Source: Gymnopilus junonius
Taxonomy: Eukaryota > Basidiomycota > Agaricomycetes > Agaricales > Galerinaceae
Reading direction: 5' to 3'
Length of the DNA: 64,000 nt
NCBI GenBank assembly: GCA_015501075.1
Contig: JADNYJ010000020.1
Span: forward strand, 62,001 to 126,000
Both the position numbers and the translations under genes were made by a program. Positions 35,801 to 47,120 of this stretch are shown here, piece by piece. The notes under the pieces are model-generated. The model worked only from the letters and a program-made list of their open reading frames with translations, made no database searches and was not told the DNA's origin. Within the stretch, counting starts at the first letter, position 1. Every line of letters starts with the position of its first letter.

Positions 35801-38800
35801 CTATTAGAATTCCGTTATGAAGCAGCCACCCCAATCCCTATTGAGCAAGTAGAGCCTTGGAACGAAATTGTCCGACGTTTCGTGACTGGGGCGATGTCCT
35901 ACGGTTCGATCTCAATGGAAGCACATTCTGCACTCGCCGTCGCCATGAACCGCCTTGGAGGCAAATCAAATACCGGAGAGGGTGGGGAAGATGCAGAAAG
36001 GTCCCAAGTCCTTCCAAATGGAGACACAATGAGATCTGCCATAAAACAAGTTGCTTCTGGTCGATTTGGTGTCACTGCCAACTATCTAGCGGATGCTGAT
36101 GAACTCCAAATTAAGATGGCACAAGGTGCTAAGCCGGGTGAAGGCGGAGAGTTACCGGGACACAAAGTTTCGGCTTCCATTGCAAGGACTCGCCATTCGA
36201 CGGCTGGAGTTGGTCTCATTTCGCCTCCACCACATCACGATATCTATTCTATAGAAGATTTAAAGCAGCTCATTTACGATCTGAAGTGCTCAAATCCCCG
36301 AGCCCGTGTTTCTGTGAAGCTTGTTTCTGAGGTTGGAGTGGGTATTGTGGCCAGTGGTGTCGCAAAGGCTAAAGCAGATCACATCCTTATTTCTGGCCAC
36401 GATGGCGGTACTGGAGCATCTCGGTGGACGGGCATCAAGTATGCAGGACTTCCTTGGGAGCTGGGTTTAGCGGAAACTCATCAAACCCTTGTTTTGAATG
36501 ACTTACGTGGCCGAGTAACAGTCCAAACCGACGGTCAGATAAGGACTGGTCGAGATATTGCCATTGCATGCTTGTTAGGTGCAGAGGAATGGGGTTTTGC
36601 CACCACTCCTCTGATTGCCATGGGTTGTATTATGATGAGAAAATGTCATCGTAAGTACATTCCCTTTTGATCCTCTTCATTCGCTAAGACACTGTGAATT
36701 AAGTGAATACCTGCCCTGTTGGAATTGCTACGCAGGACCCCCAACTTCGTGCAAAGTTTGCTGGTCAGCCTGAGCAGGTCATAAATTTCTTCTACTACTT
36801 GGCCGAGGAACTGCGTGGATACATGGCAAAGTTGGGTTTCCGCACCATCAACGAAATGGTAGGCCGTGCGGATATGCTTAAAGTCAACGAGAAGCTCCGC
36901 ACCCCAAAGACAGCTCATCTTGACCTTTCAGCCATTCTGAAACCAGCATGGCAAATGCGTCCAGGTGCCGCGACATATCGAGTTCGACAACAAGATCATA
37001 AGCTATATATTCGACTTGACAACAAGTTCATAGACGAATCGGAACCAGCTTTGACCAAGGGTCTTCCTGTTCATATAGAATGCGATGTTGTTAATACCGA
37101 TCGTGCCCTTGGTACCTCTTTATCCCACAGGATCTCAAAACTCTATGGGGAAGAGGGCCTTCCCAAGGATACAATTCATATTCAGATGAAAGGATCTGCT
37201 GGACAATCATTGGGTGCTTTCCTTGCCCCTGGAATTACCATTGAACTTGAGGGAGATGCGAACGATTATGTCGGCAAAGGTCTATCCGGAGGTCGTCTTA
37301 TCGTTTACCCGCCAAAAGCTTCCACATTCAAGGCAGAGGAAAATATCATTATCGGAAATGTTTGCCTCTACGGTGCCACTTCGGGTGAAGCGTTCATTCG
37401 GGGAGTTGCCTCTGAACGCTTTGCTGTTCGCAACTCCGGTGCGAATGCTGTCGTTGAGGGTTGTGGTGACCATGGTTGTGAATACATGACGGGAGGTAGG
37501 GTTGTTGTTCTTGGCGTCACAGGACGCAACTTTGCCGCCGGCATGAGTGGTGGCATTGCATACGTATTGGATACCGCCCACACCTTCGCATCGAAGGTAA
37601 ACATGGAGATGGTCGAACTCGGCAAAGTCAATGATCCTCGAGAAATTGCAGCCCTCCGTAGTCTGATTGAAGACCATCGTCATTACACGGGCTCCGAGGT
37701 TGCTGATCGCGTGCTGCACGATTTCCACCATTTGTTACCCCTCTTTGTTCGTGTGATGCCCCTTGATTATAAACGGGTGCTGGAGGAGCAGGCCGCCAGA
37801 GAAAAGGAAGAAAAGTTACGACAGAGTGTCATTGACTTAATTCCTTCTCGGACTGCTAGCCAAGTTGATCTAGCTTCGGACGGGTTGCAAGATGTACTGC
37901 TTCCCAAGGCACCCAACACTCCGCCCCTTAGCTTCACCCCCAAAATGCGCCATGAACCCTCACTCGTTGACGTGGAAGATGCTCTCGTCGATGATTCAGC
38001 TACCAAGCAGCGCCTCAATAAGCTCGACAAGACCCGTGGTTTTATGAAGTATAAACGTTTGAATGAAGCATATCGTCCTCCACGCAAGCGCGTCAAGGAT
38101 TGGAAAGAAATTTCAACTCGCTTGACGGAAAGCGAGCTGAAATATCAGTCAGCACGCTGTATGGATTGTGGTGTCCCGTTCTGCCAATCCGACACTGGCT
38201 GTCCTATATCAAATATCATACCCAAATGGAATGATCTTGTCTTTAAGGGTCAGTGGCAGGATGCTCTTAACCGCCTTCTCATGACCAACAACTTCCCGGA
38301 ATTTACTGGCCGTGTCTGCCCTGCTCCCTGCGAGGGTGCCTGTGTACTTGGTATCAATGAACAACCCGTCGGGATCAAGAGCATTGAGTGTGCCATTATT
38401 GATAAAGTAAGCCTTTGACAAATTATATTGTCATATTCTTGATTGAGCCCTTTAAAATAGGGATTTGAAATGGGGTGGATGGCACCCAATCCTCCGACTT
38501 TCCGTTCGGGCAAACGCGTTGCCGTTATAGGTTCCGGTCCAGCGGGTTTGGCTTGCGCTGACCAACTTAACAAAGCTGGGCATTTAGTCACCGTTTACGA
38601 TCGTAATGATCGCATGGGAGGTCTGTTGATGTACGGAATACCGAAGTCAGTTGTCCATTTTTTTTTCACGTTATAGAATCTCATCTACATGATAGCATGA
38701 AACTTGACAAGTCTATCGTGCAACGACGTATTGATCTCATGGCAGCCGAAGGCGTCGTAAGTATATATAGGTATAATTTAGATATCACTGACTCGATCTC

Positions 38801-40071
38801 TTTCTTACTAAGGTCTTCGTTCCCAACGCACATGTTGGTGTCGACATTGACGCCAAACAGTTGCACGCAGAACACGACGCTGTGGTTATCTGTACAGGAG
38901 CAACATGGCCTCGAGATTTGAAGATTCCCAATCGCGGAGCAGATGGCATACATTTTGCAATGGACTTCCTCCAGGTAACCTCATTGAATTTGTGCCCGAC
39001 ATTCCGGTTAACGCTACTCCTCAGTTGAACACCAAATCTCTGTTGGACTCTGATCTCCAAGATGGCGGTTACATCAACGCCAGAGGAAAGGATGTCATTG
39101 TCATCGGCGGTGGTGATACAGGAAATGACTGCATCGGGACGGCTATGCGTCACGGTGCCAAGTCCGTTGTCAACTTTGAACTATTGCCCCGGCCACCTGT
39201 TGCTCGAGGTCGCGACAACCCTTGGCCCCAGTGGCCCAGGTAAGTAAATTCGCATCTACGTCTCTTACTGTTCTTCACCACTGAAATTTGTCAGAATCTT
39301 CCGTACCGATTACGGTCACACGGAGGTGGCTGCTCACTTCGGCAATGGTACGAAGTCTCAACGCATTGTCTGCTGAACTTCAGCCGAATGACATTGATCA
39401 CAGATCCAAGAGAATATTGTATCTCGACCAAAGAATTCATTCTGGATGACGACGGCAAACTGAAGGGTTTGAACACGGGTATGTCAAGCGTAGCTTCTTG
39501 GGCACCCCATTTTCTGACGTTAACCCAGTCCGGGTTGAATGGACCAAAGATAGTGGAGGTCGATGGAAGATGGAAGAAGTTCCTGACTCCGAGAAATTCT
39601 TCCCAGCTCAGTTGGTCTTCCTTGCCCTTGGCTTCCTGGGTCCACAGAGCGAGGTTCTGCAAGGACTGAACGTGAAACAGGATGCACGGTCAAATATCCA
39701 GACTCCCCCTAAGGTATAAAGTTCAATCAACATTCTATTGCTGCTGTATTGAAGATTGATTCTATAGAAATACTGTACTAATATTGAAGGCGTATTTGCT
39801 GCCGGAGACTGCCGTCGCGGGCAATCCTTGATTGTATGGGGAATAAAGTATGCCTTTTCTACTCTTAGATTCGAACCGACTCTCAATTTTTTTTTCAAAG
39901 CGAGGGACGTGGTGCTGCAGCTGAAGTAGACAGTTGGCTCAGTGGAGGTTCCACAAGATTACCTTCAGCAGGTGGGATAAAGACCAGAGTGAGCACCTTT
40001 TTTTCTTCTGGCAAGCCAGCTATTGACCTTTGTAGACCTTTGGTCCCCCACCGATCAAGGTTATTGATTGA
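32898..40071 (+). CDS. GLT1: Glutamate synthase (NADH), large single-chain GOGAT
   Basis: Makes two glutamates from glutamine and 2-oxoglutarate using NADH, the main assimilation partner of glutamine synthetase. Fifteen exons: 32898-33586, 33654-33865, 33918-35301, 35351-36650, 36704-38406, 38461-38645, 38696-38756, 38813-38974, 39025-39239, 39295-39347, 39404-39478, 39529-39713, 39768-39847, 39901-39988, 40036-40071. Visible are a propeptide ahead of the catalytic Cys ([15 protein letters not shown]), the glutaminase domain, the central domain, the FMN/3Fe-4S synthase domain ([37 protein letters not shown]), the GXGXG domain ([19 protein letters not shown]), Fe-S Cys clusters ([26 protein letters not shown]) and FAD/NADH folds ([30 protein letters not shown]). 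It ends [10 protein letters not shown]. Exons sum to 6428, one short of 2143 codons; the break is at about 35360, where VKL and ETVEQL change frame, consistent with a lost G. Expected length is 2142 residues, close to yeast. Confidence 0.97.
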
Positions 40072-40633
40072 ATGAATAGTTTATCTTAGCGTTGGAACAT
40101 CTCTACCTCTATCTACTTCTCAGTCTTGTGTATAACTATAACATGGAACATTGGTAATTTTTTGGGACAAAACCTTGTAGACGGAACAGTCGACGAGCAG
40201 TTGGTGTTGAGATGTAGGCAGGCCAGGTGCTCCTGGGGCGGAAAGTATAAAATGATAAGAGGTTTTAGTATGCACCAATGTTCATTTGGGACTCAAAGTT
40301 GCGAGTTTTCCTTAATGTGCCAGGATGTCCACTGCAAAGACTTGGCTAAGAAGGCCTCTACAATCTCATAGAAAAGTAAGCTCACTCTGAGGACAAGACC
40401 TTGTCAGTGGAAACAGGGCAAATCGTTGGAAAAACTATTGAGAAGAACCGTAGACTTAGCTTTCAATGCATGCCCTCCCTGCCTTTATCCGTGGAGCCCA
40501 ATGTCAGATGAGCGCGTAAGGGTGTTCGGAACGACCGGGAGAGACGAATAAATATACTGGAAACCGGAGAGAGAATCCATGGTGTAGTTGTGCAACATGA
40601 GAAGAGAGAGGTAGCTTTGAAATTAGTCTGGTA
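40072..40633. other. Convergent spacer between GLT1 and MSS51
   Basis: Tail-to-tail spacer of about 560 bases. No gene recognised; short plus-strand open frames lack coding character. It should contain both 3' ends. Confidence 0.45.
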
Positions 40634-42207
40634 TTATAACAAAGAGGGTAAGGATGAAAATAAGCTTTTCTGCTCCTGCAAGTCTCTGCTCTTCCCCCGA
40701 ATCGCCCAGATTCCCCAATTCGTCTTGACCATGACTCTGGGATCGAAATCTGCCACTTCCCATTTCTCACTACCAAAATTGTTTGGGCCTGGTGTGATGA
40801 CCCACTCGAATTCACCCGCTACTTCAGGTGCTGTCGAGAGAGATCGAACGTCTCTCTCCACGTCGGTAGGTGAGAAGCCGGTCACGAAGATAGGACATTT
40901 ACTGGCCAAAAGCATGGGAAGGACGGGCCCCCATTCGGTTGGAGAAGCAATCTGCAACAAAGGCTCGCCATTTTCTGCGAAAGAATCTGGGGAAGGGAAA
41001 CCGAAACCAGGTGAGAAGAAAAAGAAGGCGTCGCTGTAAGGATCCAAAGTATGTTGGAATTGCGCATGAACCTCGGTGTAGTTGGCTTGCATCCCGGTAA
41101 TCGTAAGCTGCGGAGTGTACGGGACTGTATAAGATGGTACGCCATATTTTTCCAAAGATGAGCGAGTGCGTTTCAGGCGCTCAATAGGTTTGGGAGTCGG
41201 AGGTTGATACACATTTGGGAGATAAGTTGGGTTTTCATCGGTCTCGTTCAATCCACTGGAAGCTGTTGGAGAGTCTTCCTCGGGTCCCGACTTTTGGCTC
41301 TGAGGTACAGTATTACCAGATGACTTAGGAAGCGAAACCTGTGGGCCAATAAAGAATAAATGAAAGTGGGTTGAAGGGAAGAGCATGGTGAGCTGTTCCC
41401 AAACATGGGGAGGAAGGGAAGATTCCGCTCGGGCACCGAGGATAAATAGTCGGACTTGAGGTTTGCCGACGGATGCTTCATCGGTGTCAGGAGCGCCCGG
41501 TGGTACGTGCAACGTGCTTCGCAGGGCTAGACAGGAAAAAAGGTGAGTTGAAACGACCTGTGCGCCGATAGATTCCGTACCAGCTAAAGAACGACTGCCT
41601 TCAGGAGTGAGTCTTTGGTTGCGAAGAGTGAGGCCGCTGTGTTGATGGAGGGCACCGCCGATGGTGATGGGATATGTGAGGAGTTTGGTGGCATGCCTGC
41701 GAGAGCGTTCGGTATCCATAGAGGGAAAGCCACGGGTGTACCAGAAGAGATCCCAATTGGTGAGTGAGACGGTTTCCTCGTAGCCCTGAGGACCTGGATG
41801 AAAAGTCAGAGGGGGAGATGCTGGGGAGACTGTGGGGGACAAATACCAGGCAGCTCGAACTCGTGCATGGGCCTGCCGCTCCTGAGGTCGTGCTCGTCCT
41901 CATTTGCCTCGCGCAGACGGGGGCAGTACTTGTGGTGCTCGGGATCGTCGTTCCAGTGGATCTGTGAGCAATGGGTGGGCCAGCCACAGTCGGGACATTC
42001 GAACTGGACGGCCTTTGGCTGCGCCTTTGTGTGTGCGTGGATGTGTGCATGGTCCGTGGCGCAGACGGGACAGGGCGCCAGTTTCCGGATCGCCTCGGCA
42101 CGTGCGCGGACAGCAGCATAGGGCGACTTTGAGAACGGATGGAAGAGACTGTCTGCAGGCCGAGTTGCTTTCAGAAAACTCAGCAACGGTCGAAATGCCT
42201 TTAACAT
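40634..42207 (-). CDS. MSS51: MSS51-like mitochondrial COX1 translation/assembly factor (MYND-type zinc finger)
   Basis: Mss51 promotes translation of mitochondrial COX1 mRNA and couples it to cytochrome oxidase assembly. Exons on the minus strand: 42207-41847, 41793-41581, 41526-40634 (1467 bases, 488 residues, unbroken). The N-terminus MLKAFRPLLSFLKATRPADS is basic and hydrophobic and could be a mitochondrial presequence. The MYND-like finger has CPVC, then CPDCGWPTHC, H, and KYCPRLRE, with a histidine-rich insert between. The family core NWDLFWYTRGFPSMDTERSR and KLLTYPITIGGALHQHSGLT follows. The C-terminal domain (VRLFILGARAESSLP, FHLFFIGPQVSLP, VLPMLLASKCPIFVTGFSP) ends with WGIWAIRGKSRDL. 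It is divergent from HIS3 with a 70-base spacer. Confidence 0.9.
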
Positions 42208-42277
42208 GACTGGTCTTGTTTTTATATTACAACAAAAATCTCTGAGCGTGTTGTTGGCCCTTGTTTGTCCCCCCTCT
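42208..42277. promoter_or_regulatory. 70 bp divergent promoter between MSS51 and HIS3
   Basis: Only 70 bases separate the two start codons, so both transcripts must start within this spacer or inside the opposite gene. It contains a TTTTATATTAC stretch near 42220 that could serve as a TATA-like element. Its small size implies overlapping leaders. Confidence 0.55.
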
Positions 42278-43081
42278 ATGTCGAGAACAGCCACCATATC
42301 CCGCAAGACAAGCGAGACAGAGATCGATGTGTCCATTGATCTCGACTGCAGTGTCAAGCAGACTATCCAGGTCTCCACCGGCATCGGCTTCCTAGACCAT
42401 GTCTGCCATTCCCTCTTCCCCCCACTCTCATTCTCATTCTCCTCAGATGTACACCGCCCTCGCCAAGCATGGCGGCATGTCCTTGACCATGCACTGTAAG
42501 GGCGACCTGTGGATCGACGACCACCACACCGCAGATAAGCATCCGAGCACCTCCTTTGTCCCGTGCAGAGCCTCATACGCCCTCCACAGGACAGTGCGAT
42601 AGCCCTTGGTACCGCCTTTAAACAGGCACTTGGCGAGGTCCGTGGCATAAGACGATATGGCACTGGCTTTGCACCCCTCGATGAGGTCTTTCTCCCCGCA
42701 GCTCTTCTCCCCATCCACACTGACATCTCTGTCTATCTTAGGCTCTGTCTAGAGCAGTCATTGACATCTGTTCAAGACCGTTCTGCGTAACAGACCTTGG
42801 CTTCAAGAGGGAAAAGATCGGCGACCTTTCAACAGAGATGATCCCCCACATTTTCTACTCTTTTGCCATTGCCTCTGGAGTCACTTTGCATATAGATGTC
42901 CTGCGTGGTGAGAATGACCATCACAGGTCTGTGTTTTCACCGCCTTGCCTATCTCGTCCACAGAGTTGACCCTGCCCTTCACAGAGCCGAGTCTGCGTTC
43001 AAAGCTTTGGCTCTTGCAATTCGAGAGGCCATTGAAAGGACGGGCAGTGACGATGTACCGAGTACCAAAGGAGTGCTATAA
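42278..43081 (+). CDS. HIS3: Imidazoleglycerol-phosphate dehydratase
   Basis: Sixth step of histidine synthesis; removes water from imidazole-glycerol phosphate using Mn ions. Exons: 42278-42400, 42447-42533 (end uncertain), 42590-42685, 42742-42926, 42985-43081. Recognisable blocks are [44 protein letters not shown] followed by DHHTA (metal-binding histidines), [76 protein letters not shown] and STKGVL. The second intron is odd: after HHTA the sequence is GATAAGC, with no GT donor, whereas GAGGTAAGC would restore both the expected Glu and a proper donor; two Gs appear to be missing. The other introns are normal. Predicted length is about 196 residues. It ends 44 bases from the end of the convergent M13 gene. 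Confidence 0.95.
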
Positions 43082-43125
43082 CATACATAAATACATAAAT
43101 TTAAAACCCAATTCCAGGCTGAGAT

Positions 43126-46100
43126 CTATGACCAGAATATACAGCGGTCCCCGTTCGGAGGATTTAGCTACAGAAATTCTTTTCGTTAATACAGCACACA
43201 ATCCATATGAGGAACGCTTACCTTCGCTCCTTTCGAGCACTTGAATGCTTTGGCAAATTCAGGGATATTGCTCACTGTCCCATCTACCCGGAATCTATTG
43301 GGTGAATGAGGGTCGGTGCGTATGCGTTGTACCTTGGAGAAGATGAACTTCAACAATGACTACGGATCATTGTAACTGTACTCACAGCAGCAGCCGGTTT
43401 GATCGCCCTCGCCCATATTCTCGCGAATGATATGAAGAATAGCTGCTCTCTAGAATCACGCAAGATCAATCCCTGGACCTGTTTGAAGGATTCGTGCATA
43501 CCTAGTAAACTTCAGACCAGGAAGCAGGTATTCAGTGGTGTTGTCGGAGAGATCTTGCCGTGCCTTCCAGGCTCGATACGCTTGGATGAGACCTGTATCG
43601 CCGATATTTTCCCCCGATGTCCTTATTATGACTAGTTAGCATTGCAAAATAAGACATGTTATATTCGACTTACAAATTGCCCTATAGATACGATTAGTAA
43701 ATTACAGCAGGAAAAAAAGTATTTCTGTAACATACGTTTACATGGACCTTCCCACCTTTCCCGTCGTCGATATAATACGCTAATTAGGAGGGAAATAAAT
43801 GAATGGGATCATGACGAGGTGAGGAGACTTGCACGAGTACTGCTCCACAATGCAGCTCTGCTTGACCTTGAAACCTTCGCTGGTAGAATTTGTCCACCAC
43901 TGCTCGAGCTTCCCTTCCTGATTGTAGAGTCGACCAGCGGAGTCAAAAGCATGCTGCAATAACACTGTTCACAAACTTGATGCAAAGTACATACATAAAC
44001 CATACTCACGGTTAGCTCATGTGCCGCGACATGGCCAAAGGATCCATAAGATATGTAAGCGGGCCTAAAGTCTCAACGCTTCAGCGCACTTGCCAGCATG
44101 TAACATAGATCGACTTACCACTCCTGAGAGAAGAAGGGTGGCCGAAGAATTCCAGCTGGAAACACGATCTGAATCAATTTAATCACCTACAATTCGAAAT
44201 AATAACAAAAAGAAAACTCCGACCTCGTTTGCAGGGGGATTAAAATATGCATTCACAGTCGAAGGGAACATTTCCCAGGCTTCAGGGTCTCGTGCACGCC
44301 CAAGTTGTAACCATTTCTTGAACGTCTGGCTAGTCCTGGGAGACGATTAGACCCACTAATGATAAAAAGGCATAATAGCTGACTCACGCCGAGCTCACAA
44401 CGTTTTCAAAGAATCTTTTCTTGTCTGCTTTGACATCACTATAATACCTGGTGATTGAACCGGGATCGCGAGTATCAGGGGAAAGGGGAAATCCGACTTT
44501 CACTCGGATCGCATCAGCCTGCAAAGAGTTCAGCGATGGAAAAGAAAGAACATAAGCAGTTGATAATCAAACCTTTCCAGCTGCCAATTTCGCAGACTCC
44601 TCGTCCATCCAGTCGATACGTTCGAGGGAAGCTTTGAAGCTTTCAACGATATCTGGCAAGGCTCCATTTAATAAGATAATGGCGGATTGACAATGGCCTC
44701 TTACCAGTGATTACTTTGGTGCCTTTTTCTCTCGAGTCACCACCGAAAGTTTTGTTTACGAAGTACCGGCCAGCGGCAAATCCAAGGTTCTCTTCCACTT
44801 GACCGATACAATACTCAGCCCTGTCACCCACAGCGCCTTTCTTAATTCCCGTCAATGCCTCGACAAGTGTGCGCTGTGCTTTCCAGGCTTCTGTGTTCTG
44901 GCTAAGATAAGGGGAAAGGGTGAGAGCAGCTCGAGCAATCAAGTACGCTTCTACGACATCAGTTGACAGAATATCCGAAAGTGATTGTGCATATGCAGGG
45001 TAAGTCATGACTACGCGATCCGGGTAGGAGCGTGGCGTAAACGTCGAAAAGTAGGTCGGGAAATGGATCTGAATGATAGTTTGGGTAAGATTTGAGAGAG
45101 GAACAGGATTATATGTGGCGATTGGGTCTTGCTGTAGCACATCTCTAAGGTTGGTTCAAGGTGCCGTCAAGATCAGGAATAAGCCGAAACAAAATAAGAA
45201 TTTGAACGCACAAATCGAGACTGGCTTGTGCTATTCTGCTCTCGAACTCGACCACTTTTTTGGCCAACTTTTGAGCCTCTAACGTCCGATTGACGGGTTC
45301 ATCGCCATCATCACTGTCATCACCGCCCCAAGGAGGCCAGGGCCAGGGTGGCCATACATTAGCATCCTCGTTGTCGACGAGCGCAGGCGAAGAACTGAGT
45401 TGTTGCACCTCTTCCTCTGCCTCTTCCGAAAGAGTTAGGAGTAATCGCTGCAGGACACTTCTATAGACATCGAGTATTGACTCTTCTTCAAAGTATTCCT
45501 ATTTATCATCAGATTTGAGCAAAATTATACGTATACTGGGAAAAAAACCTTGGAAGGAAGACCCAGCCCGGGCTGACTGAACCATAACACCAGGTGATTA
45601 GGATCGACTCCCACATCACCATCGACATCAAAAGAAAACAACCCCTCTATCCCTGAAAGCTCATGAACAATTGAGTAAGCATTGAAACAACAAATGAATG
45701 CACCTCTTGAATGAAGAAATGCAACGGCAGCAGTTAAACCCCTGACAATATCACCAGTTTCCAGTGTGGCTGTGATGTCTGTGTCATTTCCCTTGTACAA
45801 CTTTCGGATAGTATTAGCAAAATGTAGCAGGGGTGCAATGCCGATGTCGTCAAGCGTGCTCTCATCCATACATGAAGAATAGAAACCACGCAATTTCGAG
45901 AGAATCTCATCATCCAAAGGAGAGACTGATGAATTCGAACCCAGAATATCCTTTACGATTTGTTTGTTTTCCTGAGAAAGTGCTTCAAAAGTGCCAAAGC
46001 TACCCTTATCAGCAGGTAAGGGATGAGACTTGAGCCAACCTCCGTCTATCCAAAGAGATTTAAATACATATAGAAGGTAAAAGGTAGAAACGTACTTGCG

Positions 46101-46737
46101 AAGTCGTAAAAATTCTCGCATGGATCTTGGGAAGTATCCAAAGAGGATAATATTGACGCGGAAAGGATAACGCAGCGAGGCTCGAGACACGGTGTCTGGA
46201 ATCGGAGATGTTGAAGTAACCCCTACCTAACTATAAAGTAAGCTCGCACCTCTTCTGGAGACTTTGTTGGCTCTGGAATGGGTAGCGATGTCGCCACAGT
46301 GGTCGTCGAGATGAACGTTGAAGTACTCAGGATTGTGGAAGTCCTAGTTGTAGTCAAAGTTGCCGTGGTCGTCGCGGTATGCTTGTGATCTTCCCCTCCA
46401 TGCCCTAAGCCAAGTCGATGTTGCGCACCTGCAAACAGTCCTATAAAAACCTAATAGATTTATGACGCGTAAATTTTCATACGTAGTCATTGGATTTCGA
46501 CATACTGAGCTGGTAAGAAGTAGAACAAGTCCAAGCACGAGTAATATCTTGGTCAAAGGTGTAAGCGGTTCTTGGGCAATGCTGTTAATGCGTTCGCTAA
46601 AACTCGGGCTCTGATTTCCATTCGTTTCCTGAGCATCATCCCCATTTAATAGTGGCGCATGTTCTGTGAGTAAAGTCAACACCAGCAGAGTACTTCAAGA
46701 GTTCACACCAACCTTCATCGGTGGATGGCCTTGCCAT
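43126..46737 (-). CDS. M13-family (neprilysin-like) zinc metallopeptidase, type II membrane protein
   Basis: About twenty small exons on the minus strand. It starts MARPSTDE (46737), continues EHAPLLNGDDAQETNGN, then one membrane helix (LTKILLVLGLVLLLTSS...VFIGLFAG), a Thr/Ser-rich stalk, and the lumenal/extracellular domain. M13 signatures are CLEPRCVILSASILSSL, DTSQDPCENFYDFANGGW, NAYFNPPANEIVFPAGILRP, the zinc site HELTH followed by AFDSAGR, the third ligand block GENIGDTGLIQAYRAW, and the end CIFWS, matching the CxxW end. The intron 43954-44009 splits HELT from the last H of the zinc motif. An 8-base exon (43674-43681) supplies GNL before TSGEN. At the boundary after CIVEQYS (about 43800) the frame to YYIDDGKGGKVHVN does not fit any GT-AG pairing, so one base may be wrong there. 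The substrate is unknown; the family cleaves peptides. Confidence 0.94.
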
Positions 46738-47120
46738 CCTGTCCGGCGTCCTGACTGTTGGCAGCTGGACAGAGAACCAGAACAAGGAAGTAAATATTCC
46801 GATTGCCTCGAGTAGAAGGTGTGGGCTAAGCGTGGATGAGCACTGAGATGAGGAATGATCGGTGCATCATTGCTGCATCATCGTGATCACGCCTTCACCA
46901 GCTACAACCTTTCCTGTTCGTTCTCAGCCCCCGACATGACAGAAAACTTACTGATCCGGTGGTCGATTTATCATTTACACGAGCAAAGCTTATCTCAGCA
47001 GAACGAGGCGCAACTTCTCTTTACTGCCATGTATGCCTACTCCATAGATTGCACTTTTTCTGCTATAAGCTACGGACAAGTACATATTCAGGACAATTAC
47101 ATACTAAGACGTATACGACA
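46738..47120. other. Spacer between the M13 and MFS genes
   Basis: Promoter of the M13 gene and end of the MFS gene; both are on the minus strand. No other feature seen. Confidence 0.4.
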
